DNA of 23,063 bases from Pelagophyceae sp. CCMP2097 (Eukaryota; Sar; Pelagophyceae), in assembly GCA_026770575.1 (NCBI GenBank), contig MU657228.1:162364-185426 (forward strand), read 5' to 3'. The notes under the pieces were generated by a model. It was not told where the DNA came from and made no database searches. It was given only the letters and a program-made list of their open reading frames with translations. This document shows positions 7,708 to 15,756 of this stretch, piece after piece. The translations under genes were made by a program, and so were the position numbers. Position 1 is the first letter of the stretch; each line of letters opens with the position of its first letter.

Positions 7708-10471
7708 TCACAGCAGCACGCGCAGCGGCACAGCGCGGCCCGACGGCAGCGCGTCGCACTCGGCGCCCGAGTCGATGAGGACCTGGATCGCGGCCCAGCG
7801 CGCCTAAATTCGCCCGAGTCACCCCAGAATCGCCCGAGTCGCCTCTTTCCACCGGGGCCGGCGGTCGACGCACCTTGAGTCGCAGCTCCGCAGCCTGCGG
7901 ATCGAAGAACGCGCCGTCGTCCGCGCCGTCGCGGCCGTCGAGGAACGGTTTTCGCAGCGTCGACATTGAAACGCCTAGCAGGCCGCGTCCCGGGCACGCG
8001 CCATTCGAGGCAGGACTCACGTCGCGGCGGCTTCGGCGCGGGGCCCGGGCGCGGCCCGTCGAGGCCCGGCGGCGCGCTGCTGCGGCTCGGCTCCGGTGGA
8101 CCGGCCTCTTGGGCGCCTTTGGCCGGCGCGGCCTCTTGGGCGCCTTTGGCCGGCGCGGCCTCGATGACGTTGGCCGTCACTTTCGACAACGCATCGCGAG
8201 TTTTCGACGACGCATCCGCCGGCGCGGCCGATTGCGCCGCCGGGACCGCGTCGCGGCGCGGCGGCGGCGACTTGCCACGCCGCGAACGCCTCGACGACGG
8301 CCGAGGTTGCCGCGGCGGCTGCACCCGACTCGCCCCGAGAGCGTCCTCGCCGTCGGCGGCACGAGGAGCGTCCCACGCACGAGGAGGAGCGTCCCGCGCG
8401 GGAGGAGAAGCGTCCCTCGCGGGAGGAGGAGCGTCCCGCGCGGGAGGAGGTTGCTGCGCGGTCGTCGCCGGCGTCGGAGGGTCCTGCGCGGTCGGCGGCG
8501 GCGGCACCGGAAGATCCTGCGCAGTCGTCGCCTCCGCCGTCGCTGCGACGACGGGGTCGTCGACCACCGCACTGCGCAGTCTCTCGTGCGACGGCGCGGC
8601 GGGGACGTCGCCTGTAGGCAAGACGCATGAACAAAGGGAGCGACGGTTGCTGTTCCGAGAGACGGTGCCTCACCTTTGGACGCGCTGACCGCGCCGTCGG
8701 CGGCCAGAGGGGCCGTTTCGTCCGCCGTCGGGCCGCTTTGAGGCGCGGCGCCGGGCTTTTTGGCCCACGGCTTCTTGGCTCGCCGTTTCGCGCGCCGTCG
8801 TCGTTCCGAAGGGGCGTGCGTCGATCGCGCACTTTCGTCCGCAAGCACTTGCACCTCGGTGGGCTGCGCGGCTCCCGGCGCATCGCCAGCAGCGTCTTCG
8901 TTTGAGTCGGCTGCCGGCTGGGGGGGCGGCGCCGCGGCCTCTTCCGCCGGCCCGGCCTCTTCGAGGCGGTCGGGCGGCGCGTCCACTCCGGCGGAGCCGA
9001 CGTGCGCGGCCTGGTCCGTTGGCGACGACGACGGAGCGGCCTCCGTTGGACGGATCTCGAGGAAAGCCGCCGGTGGAAACGCCGGCGGCGCGGCGGCCGC
9101 GTCAGGAGGGTCGGCGGCCGTCGGCACGGCATCGATGCTGCCGCGTCGCACCGCCGCGGTTCGCTTTGAAGCGTCCGGCGCCGCGGTTGCGTTCGAAGCG
9201 GCGACCGGCTTGTCGATCGCCGCAAACTGCGCCTCGGCCTTTGCGCGCCGCCGGCTCGACTTGCGCGTCTCGTGCGTCACAAACAGCCGCGACTCGTCTT
9301 CAAAGGCGCGGACGGCCTCGTCGGAGAACGACGCGTGAGCGCGCGCGACGGCGTCATCCAGAAATGCGGCCGGGCGCGCCTCCGCCTCGAGGGGCGAAGC
9401 GTCCGCGGCTCCGACGCGCTTCGCGTCGGACGCGTCGTCCACAGCAGCGGCGTCCGGCGCGTCGTCGCCTGACGAAGGTGCCGACGCCGTTGGTGTCGAC
9501 GTCGGCGTCACGCCTCGGTCGACCCCCGGTCGATCGTCGTCTTCGTCGAGACGCCGCCGCGGCGTTTCGTCGTCGGAGGGCGGGCCGGAGTCGCCGGAGT
9601 GCGCTTCGCCGAAAGGCGCCGACGCTTCGTCGAACGGCGCCGACGCTTGGCCCGCGCTGACGAACGATTGGCCCGCGCTGACGAACGAGTTGTTTTCGAA
9701 CGACGTAGAGTCGTCGTCGCCGCCGTCGCCGCCGCCGTCGTCGAGCAGCGCGTGCCGGCTCTCAAAGTCCGTCGCCGCGGACCGTCGGCTCGAGGCCGCG
9801 GAGCGCGCCGCGGACCGTCGGCTCGAGGCCGCGGAGCGCGCGTCTGTCGGCGTCGCGGCGTCCGTCGGCGTCGCGGCGCCCGCCGCGAAGAAGAGCGAAT
9901 TTTCGCGCGCGTCGTGTGCGGCGCACGCGTCGTCGTCGATGCGCGCGTCGCCGTCGCGCGAGTCTTCGGAGCGTGCGTCGTCAGAGCGCGCGTCGTGGGC
10001 GTGGGGCGCGGCCTCGGAAAAGTCCTCTGAGAAATCGTCGTCCGAGTCCTAAAGAACGACGAATGCTGCAGGATACCCGCGCGGTATGGCCCGAAATGGC
10101 CTCGAGGACTCGCGAGCCCGCGAGCTGGCGAGGGAGGACGGAAGAATCGCTTCTCGGACGCCGGCCCGCGGTGGTGGTACGGCAAACGACGAGTCGCTCT
10201 CGGCGTAGCACATGCCCGACGTCGGCGAGACCTTTACGGCGGTGGCGCCGCGCGCGTCGTTGGTATCGGAGCCGCGCTTGGCGAACCCAGACGAGGCCGC
10301 CTCCGCCTCGAGCTCAAACGCGGGCGCGCTCCGCTTCGACGTGACGCTCAACATTGCCGCGCCCACGGCGGCGGCCGGCGCCACCGGCGCGGCGACCGCC
10401 GCCTCACTGGCGTTTGCGGCGGCCGCTGCGGCGACGGCCGGTTTGGCCTTGCCTCTTTTCTTCTTGGCCAT
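7708..10471 (-). CDS. Large low-complexity Ala/Asp/Ser-rich protein, function unknown
   Basis: Five exons, 10471-10181, 10048-8674, 8611-8021, 7974-7874 and 7803-7708, total 2454 nt (817 residues). Introns are 132, 62, 46 and 70 nt (GTACCA, GTGAGG, GTGAGT and GTGCGT donors; AG acceptors) and all phases agree. The start is MAKKKRGKAKPAVAAAAA, a basic then Ala-rich leader. An acidic stretch (DSDDDFSEDFSE) and long disordered tracts with internal repeats follow. A more regular segment reads SFSDEAVRAFEDESRLFVT in the second exon. The last 65 residues have normal composition: STLRKPFLDGRDGADDGAFF, then ARWAAIQVLIDSGAECDALP. The tail faintly recalls an ankyrin helix pair but is too short to assign. 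I recognise no family. The consistent exon phases argue that it is real. The first intron's donor is the least certain. Confidence 0.65.
8103..8156. repeat. 27-bp tandem repeat, two perfect copies, coding
   Basis: Copies at 8103-8129 and 8130-8156 are identical. On the minus strand they encode the nonapeptide APAKGAQEA twice, within the third exon of the low-complexity gene. Confidence 0.85.
8377..8450. repeat. 21-bp tandem repeat, about 3.5 copies, coding
   Basis: Units start at 8377, 8398 and 8419, with a partial copy at 8440. They encode a heptapeptide of the form PPARDAP on the minus strand. Lengths are multiples of three, as expected for expansion tolerated in a disordered region. Confidence 0.8.
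9647..9688. repeat. 21-bp tandem repeat, two perfect copies, coding
   Basis: Identical units at 9647-9667 and 9668-9688 encode SFVSAGQ twice on the minus strand. A looser 21-bp pair (ASAPFDE/ASAPFGE) abuts it at about 9606-9646. Confidence 0.8.
9777..9842. repeat. 33-bp tandem repeat, two copies, coding
   Basis: Copies at 9777-9809 and 9810-9842 differ at most at the last base. They encode an 11-residue unit (ARSAASSRRSA) twice on the minus strand. Confidence 0.8.
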
Positions 10472-10714
10472 ATTCGCAGGCCCCGGCCGGCGAGGCCCTG
10501 CCCGACCCGGGGTGCTCGCGGCGTGTACGCCAAGGTGGCTGGATAGGCCGCCCGACGCCGACGGTCGACAAGGATTCCCTGCAGGCAGATTTGGTTTGGC
10601 TAATACCGCGCGCGGGAAACCCGGAGCAGTTCGGCGATACGAATCGCCAAAACTTGAAGTTCCAAAACCTGCAGCTGGCCATGGTCGACCGCTGCGAGAG
10701 CCTCCTGTTTCTGC

Positions 10715-12471
10715 TCAGGTTAGCGCCGCGGCGGGCTCGGTAAGGTGGCCGTCGCTCGGCTCGGCAGGATTGTCGGCCGGACGGTTGTTGGAGTCGCTCG
10801 GGTCGCCGATGAGGCTTCGCTGCAGCGGCGGCAGCGAGCATACCGAAGCGCCCGCGGGGCCCCAGGCCGGGCCCGTCGCGAGCGCGGCGTGCCTGGCGCG
10901 CGACGTCGAGGCGATGGGCTAGAGGGCCGGCCCCCGTGGATCACGTTTGAGACCCAAGACGGACCCGGTCGACGGACCCGGTCTTCGGGACGCCTTCGCA
11001 GTGTCCGTTTCCAAATGTTGACGCTGGTTTCGCGCGGCCAGTGGCTCGTGCCGATGTTTTCTTCGAAGAACCTCCGCCGCCGTTCGACGACTTCCGGCGT
11101 CGCGAGCGCTGCGGGCGTCATGCACACGTACGCCGCTTGCCGAATCAGCGCGGCGCAGCTCGCCTAAAGCGGAACCCCGATCGAGGTGCCGACGCGTCGC
11201 AGCCCGCACCGGGTGTCCAAAGACGCCGGCGCGGGCGTCGTCGGCCCTGTCGTCGGTGGTGAGTGCGGGCGAGTTGCAGTGCGCCGTGCGCGAGTCCCAG
11301 AGGATCAAGTCGCCCGCTTTAGCGCAGACCAAGACGCCGCCTTGCTCGAACACGGGGTCCGTCGGGCCGACGGGGACGAACGCGCGGCCAGCCGTGTCCC
11401 AAATCGCGCCCGAGCGTTCGCAGACCTCCAAAAAGCTCTTGTGCGACCCGGGGATGACGCAGAGGCCGCCTAGCATCGAAATAAGACGTGCTCTCGCAAA
11501 CGTCGCTGCACCCGTCTCGGGCGTCGCGTCAAGGAGCGTCACCAGGCCCTGGGCGCAGCACCGGCCTAGCGTGCATCTTCATCGTGAAGCCTTTCTCAAC
11601 GTTGTAGCAGTACGGCCTCGCGGTCTTCTACAAGTCACCTTGTTGTCCTTCCATCTGAGCGTTTTGGTCGCAGTGCCACCAACCGCCCCGCGTGCGCCAG
11701 CCTCGCCGGCGGCGCCAGGGCCGCACGACGTTGCCGCCGTCAAACGAGACGAGGACGTCGTTCGTGCCCCAGATCGACGCCTGCGTCGGGAGCGTATAGC
11801 ACCACCGCCGCTTTGAGACCGACGGCTGCCGAACACTGAGCAGACCCATGGGACCGCGGCCGCGTCGCTTTCGAACCGACTCACAAACGCTTGGCGCACG
11901 CGCGGGAGGAGGCGCACGGCCCATTGGGCCTCGTGGTGGCCGAAGCCGTAGCCCGCGACGATGCCGTTGTCCGGCGACGGCAGCCTAAGACCGCGTCTAT
12001 CGGACGGCAGCAGGTTTCCTAGCCAAGGCCGTCAAACGGCACGCTGCTCGTCGGACGATCGGGAAGTCTCCCCAGTCGACGTTGGACAACGGAGCGCGCC
12101 GACTGTGTCGGCACAAACGGCCTGCGCACCAGTCGGCTGGGTCTTCCCACGTCTCCGGCGCGTCGCGCCGCACGCGCGTGCCCGGGAGCCCCTCCAAAAA
12201 GTCCCACTGCAGGCCGCTGACGCGCTCGGGCCTGCGTACGGCGTGCGCAAAGCCCGCGCCGGCGCACGATGCGCGCCGCGAGTCGTCACGAGTCGTCTAC
12301 ACGGAAGACTCACGAGTCGTCTGCACCGAAGACGTCCGCAACGACCGCAAACCCATACTCGTCCAAGTAACGCAGCAGCCCACCGTCCCCCGGCTCGAAG
12401 CGCGGCGGCCAAAGCGCGCGCACGGAGACGCCGGCCTCGTCGACGCGGCTCGGGGCGGCGCCGTCGGACAT
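10715..12471 (-). CDS. Phytanoyl-CoA dioxygenase (PhyH) family 2OG-Fe(II) oxygenase
   Basis: Eight exons, 12471-12314, 12231-12130, 11984-11885, 11780-11639, 11565-11512, 11469-11210, 11163-10978 and 10918-10715, total 1206 nt (401 residues). All seven introns (82, 145, 104, 73, 42, 46 and 59 nt) have GT-AG ends and compatible phases. Conserved text runs through them: YLDEYGFAVVADVF, GYGFGHHEAQWAVRLLPRVR, IWGTNDVLVSFDGGNVVRPW, GGWWHCDQN, LVTLLDATPETG, GLCVIPGSHK, GDLILWDSRTAHCN and AAYVCMTPAAL. His156, Asp158 and His249 are the expected iron ligands. PhyH enzymes oxidise small hydrophobic or acyl substrates with O2 and 2-oxoglutarate; the substrate here is not predictable. I chose ATG 12471 because the conserved N-terminus follows at once. 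An in-frame ATG at 12666 would add 65 Arg-rich residues and abut the divergent nitroreductase gene. Confidence 0.88.
11470..11511 (-). other. 42-nt intron, frame-neutral, in the PhyH gene
   Basis: The donor GTGCAG and acceptor GATGCTAG flank 42 nt without an in-frame stop. Removing it restores LLDATPETG-GLCVIPGSHK, the family's continuous strand. Retention would insert 14 residues there without shifting frame. Confidence 0.75.
12286..12322. repeat. 13-bp direct repeat across a splice donor
   Basis: TCACGAGTCGTCT (plus strand) occurs at 12286-12298 and 12310-12322. The second copy spans the exon 1 donor of the PhyH gene, so the first copy, inside the intron, partly duplicates the donor sequence (GTGA). 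Confidence 0.7.
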
Positions 12472-12667
12472 TGTCGGGGCACGCCGAATGGCTCGGGGCC
12501 CCGCTCGTGCGATGCTATCGAGAGGTGCGCCGGCTGCCCTCCGTGGCCGTCGAGGCTTCGGAACCCGCGCTCCCGACCGGCGTCGGGGTGCCAATTTTGC
12601 TTGGATTTCGCGCGGGTTTTCCCCGGAGAAAGCCGAAACTCGCGCCCGTACGTCGGTCGTACTCACG
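12472..12667. promoter_or_regulatory. Shared promoter interval between divergent PhyH and nitroreductase genes
   Basis: Only 196 bp separate the two start codons. The interval must hold both core promoters and 5' UTRs. It is GC-rich with no clear TATA box. If the PhyH start is at 12666 instead, the interval disappears. Confidence 0.45.
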
Positions 12668-14037
12668 ATGGCGTCCGAGGCCCTGCACGCTCAGTCGATG
12701 GCGCTGATGAAGTCGAACCGCGCGGCCAAGGGGCTCCAAGATGCTATGGCCGTGGGTCTCACTCACGAGGAATTAGTCGACCCAAAGTAAGAAGGATCGG
12801 AAGCACCTTGACACCTCTCTACCCCCGCTCGCAGGCACCTGCTGCTGCCGCCGCCGCCGCAGGAAGGCATGACCCTAGCGGACGCGCTGCAGCAGCGGCG
12901 GCGGAGGCCCGCGTCCCCACGCCGGATTATCCGCGGGACGATCCGCCAGAGCCGAAGAGGCTCTCGCGATGCCGTATACGCCTCTCGAAGATGGGAGTCC
13001 TCAAGAGCACCTCCGTATTTAGGTCGTGCCGCGACTTTGACGAGGGGAAGCTGCTGCGCTCTGTGGAACTTTCGCAAGTGCTTTTCGCATGCCAGGGCGT
13101 CACGGCGCCGGCCCCGCAGCGCGATTCGCTGGGCCACGAGGTCAACGCGCGCCGCACCTGCCCGAGCGGCGGCGCCGTCTACCCGCTCACCGTGTACGTG
13201 GCGGCGAAGAGAGGTGCGGTCTCTGACGATGCTTTCCGATGATGATGGTTGCATACGACAATTCAGTCACAAGACGCCGGCTCTTTGACTCGCGTGCCTG
13301 TAGTGGAGCACACGCCGCCCGGCGTGTACCGGTACTGCGCGGGGGAGAAATCGTCGCTCTACGGCCCGTTGCTCGTCGAACACACGCTCGCGCAGCCATC
13401 GTCGCCCGTCACGCTGAGCGGCCCGTTGCTCGTCTCGTCGGACCGCGCCGCGCACCACGCCGTCTCCGCGTCGACGGTGCCGCATGCCGCCGCCGAGGGC
13501 CACGACGCGGCGCGCGAGACGCAGGCCGGTACGATGCGGAATGATTTTCGGGATCCTTCCGTCATGTGACCGCGGCGCGATCCTTCTGTCGTGTGACCAC
13601 CGCGCGAGCCGCGCTCCGGTGACGCGTGTGCTTAGGCTTCCAGACGTGGCTCGACGCTTCTGCGGCTTTGCTGGTTATTTGCGGCCGCCGTTCGGCTTTC
13701 GAAGCCAAGGCGGGCCTCTACGGGTCGTTCGCAACTCCACTGCTGCACCTAGAGGCGGGCATGGCGGCGCAGTCGGCGCTCCTCGCGGCGACGGCGGCGG
13801 GGCTCGCGCACTGCCCTGTCGGGGCGTTTGACGCGGAGAAAGTGCGCAAAGGCCTCTGCGCGCTCCCGCGACACGCCGCGCCCAACCGTCTTGGCAGTGA
13901 TGAGAGGAGATTCGGAGAGGCGCCGCGAAGACCAGGCATCGTGAGACGCGGACAACCGGTACCGTCGGCGCCGTAGGGCCGACGAGGAGCCGCTCATCAT
14001 AATCGCCCTCGGCCACCCGCTCGTCACGCTCGAGTGA
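12668..14037 (+). CDS. SagB-type nitroreductase family oxidoreductase
   Basis: Six exons, 12668-12786, 12835-12900, 13023-13213, 13304-13528, 13636-13867 and 13977-14037, total 894 nt (297 residues). Family text runs in order: EGMTLADALQQR, then SCRDFDEGKLLRSVELSQVL, CQGVTAP, CPSGGAVYPLTVYV, VEHTPPGVYRY, EAGMAAQSALLAATAAGLAH, CPVGAFD and EEPLIIIALGHP. The R..CPSGGAVYPL stretch is the flavin-binding and active-site region of SagB/ThcOx-type FMN oxidoreductases. In bacteria these oxidise azolines to azoles in peptide products; other members act on different substrates. No peptide or cyclodehydratase gene is nearby, so the substrate is open. Introns 1, 3 and 4 are GT-AG (48, 90, 107 nt). Introns 2 and 5 (122, 109 nt) fit best with GC donors. 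An alternative GT donor for intron 2 (12913) would add four residues. Confidence 0.82.
13868..13976 (+). other. Probable GC-AG intron in the nitroreductase gene
   Basis: The upstream exon must leave at phase 2 after KGLCAL-P to meet ADEEPLIIIALGHP. The only GT dinucleotides nearby are phase 1. GCGACA at 13868 gives the right phase, with acceptor GCCGTAG. Confidence 0.5.
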
Positions 14038-14125
14038 CGACCCTCGGACACCCGCTCATCACGCTCGAGTGACGGCCCGCTCGTCACGCTCGAGTGACGG
14101 CCCGCTCGTCACGCTCGAGTGACGG
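14016..14125. repeat. 25-bp repeat, four copies, beginning in the nitroreductase stop codon
   Basis: Copies lie at 14016-14040, 14051-14075, 14076-14100 and 14101-14125, separated only by a 10-bp spacer after the first. Each holds CACGCTCGAGTGACG. The first copy codes the last residues (PLVTLE) and stop codon of the nitroreductase, and the others lie in its 3' UTR. Confidence 0.85.
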
Positions 14126-14387
14126 CCCCGTGACCCGCTCGAGGCAGGGCACAGTCGAGGCATGGCACGCTCGACTTCGGAATGACCCGTAATGATCCGT
14201 AATGATGACCCGTAATCATCTGCATCGAGGTCACTTGTGATGCCTGTAAAGAAGGCCCGTCAAGATGCACCCTCGCAAGAGACCCCTCTGCCTGGTACAG
14301 CCTCTAAAGCGGCGAGCGTCAGCAGGGCCCCGTTCCTCGATCCCACGATGCGGTGCAGGGCACACATGACAATTACAACAGTCGGCT
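14038..14387. other. Convergent intergenic region with repeats
   Basis: It separates the nitroreductase (+) from the glycosyltransferase (-) 3' ends. Besides the 25-bp repeats it holds an AATGACCCGTAATGATCCG-type short direct repeat at about 14181-14215. No gene is seen. Confidence 0.6.
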
Positions 14388-15533
14388 TCATCCCGGCGCG
14401 TGCCGTACGTCGACGGTGCCGTTTTCGCGGACGTTTGCAGTGTGCAGCTCCGAGGTGAATCGGTCGACGTGCTCCGCGCCGCATCCTTGTTGGAGCTGCG
14501 GCGAAATGGCGAGGCGGAGGCCTTTAGCGCCGAGGCAGGCGTGGAAAGCGACGTGCTCGCACGTCGGCGGCCGATCTTCATAATCGCAGTGTGCAGCTGC
14601 GAGCGCTGCAACGTCGTAGATCGCAACGCCGTTGAACGCCGAGTCGACAGGTATCAGAGGCGCCTTTGGATCGATTTTGACGCGCCAGTGGCGGCAGTGC
14701 GTCTCCTCGGCATCTTCGGGGACGAATATACAATCGTAATCCAGACCAAGTGTCTTTGAACGCAGCGCCCAAAGGTCGTAGTAATACGGCGACCCGCTCC
14801 CGAAGACGGCGTCGAACTTTGGTTCGTCGGATTTGCGCTTCAAACGCAGTAGCGCCGCCGCTTGCCAGAACGCGTCCGCGGTGAGGAGTCCGCGGTGGTC
14901 GCAGTCGACGTCGAGAACCGCATAAACCGGCGCGTTTCTTCGAGGCCTCTTTAACGCCGAAAGGCCGCGCGGTGGTTGGAGCTTTAAAGCCTCGTGGAGT
15001 AGAGTGCCTCTGCAGAGCGAGAGGACGCTCAGCCTCGAAGACGTCCAAGGTGGGACTTCGGCCAAGAACAGCGCCACGCGCGGGTCTAAAGCCGCCCAGT
15101 CCATGAGGGCGCCGCGCGTGCCGTCGGTTGAGCCGTCCTCGTAGATGTGGACGGCGTACCCACGGCCGGCGCCGATTTCTTCAATGACGCTTTTGAACGC
15201 GGTCACGCCACCCGCGACGTTTCGCGCGCAGCCGCCAAAGACGACTTGAAGCGTGCCTTTGGTCGCGTTTTGCGAGATTCGCGCGCAGGAAACGGCCCGG
15301 CGGAGCTTTGTTGGCTGCGTGGAGAAGCCGAGGCCTCTGGCGCAGACGCCCCGCTGCGAGTACAGCGTCGCGCCGTTCCTGAAAGTGGAAAAGCCACCTT
15401 GGACCGTCGGTGGAGCTCTGGTCAAATGCCGCAGGAGAAGCAGCGCCGCGGCGGCGAGGGCCGCGCGCGCGGCGGACCGCGCCGGGCTCCGCCGCAGCCA
15501 CTGCAAGCAGCCCTGCGCGCGCGAGGCGCCCAT
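14388..15533 (-). CDS. Type II membrane glycosyltransferase, CAP59/GT-A-like
   Basis: A single exon of 382 codons (381 residues). The start MGASRAQGCLQWLRRSPARS is basic and is followed by a hydrophobic helix (AALAAAALLLL, residues about 24-34), the layout of a Golgi type II anchor. The catalytic part opens with LQVVFGGCARNVAGGV, then FKSVIEEIGAGRGYAVHIYE and DGSTDGTRGAL. It carries YAVLDVDCDHRG (residues 204-214), where the acidic cluster could serve as the metal- and sugar-nucleotide-binding DxD. Similar text (GCARNV..IE.IG..IYE.DSTD.T) occurs in capsule-type mannosyltransferase-like and other GT-A families. Donor and acceptor sugars cannot be told. The frame continues upstream to 15842 without a clear start. 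That part overlaps the first exon proposed for the plus-strand splicing gene and is excluded here. Confidence 0.8.
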   Translation of the reverse strand: MGASRAQGCLQWLRRSPARSAARAALAAAALLLLRHLTRAPPTVQGGFSTFRNGATLYSQRGVCARGLGFSTQPTKLRRAVSCARISQNATKGTLQVVFGGCARNVAGGVTAFKSVIEEIGAGRGYAVHIYEDGSTDGTRGALMDWAALDPRVALFLAEVPPWTSSRLSVLSLCRGTLLHEALKLQPPRGLSALKRPRRNAPVYAVLDVDCDHRGLLTADAFWQAAALLRLKRKSDEPKFDAVFGSGSPYYYDLWALRSKTLGLDYDCIFVPEDAEETHCRHWRVKIDPKAPLIPVDSAFNGVAIYDVAALAAAHCDYEDRPPTCEHVAFHACLGAKGLRLAISPQLQQGCGAEHVDRFTSELHTANVRENGTVDVRHAPG

Positions 15534-15756
15534 CGGAGAGGCAGAGTGGACACCACGGCGACGCGCACGGGGGGGAGTCCACGAGCACAGCCTCGAGGCC
15601 ACGAGCACAGCGTTTCGGTCGCTGAAAGTTTGGCGTCTCGACCGAGACCTCGATCGATCGACCGAGACCTCCCGAGAAAGAAGCTCGCGAGCAGGCTCTC
15701 TCCACGGCGCCGCGATGGTCATGGACGAGCACCCTTCGATCCGGGCGAAGCGGCGC
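15534..15756. promoter_or_regulatory. Shared promoter interval between divergent glycosyltransferase and Cwc2-like genes
   Basis: The two start codons are 223 bp apart. A GGTCTCGGTCGATCGA-type near-repeat with palindromic cores lies at about 15637-15670. No TATA box is evident. The boundaries depend on both start choices. Confidence 0.35.

Noticed and set aside
12082..13242. 386-residue plus-strand ORF crossing the divergent promoter
   Set aside because: It is antisense to the PhyH first exons, and its end coincides with the nitroreductase third exon only by frame chance.
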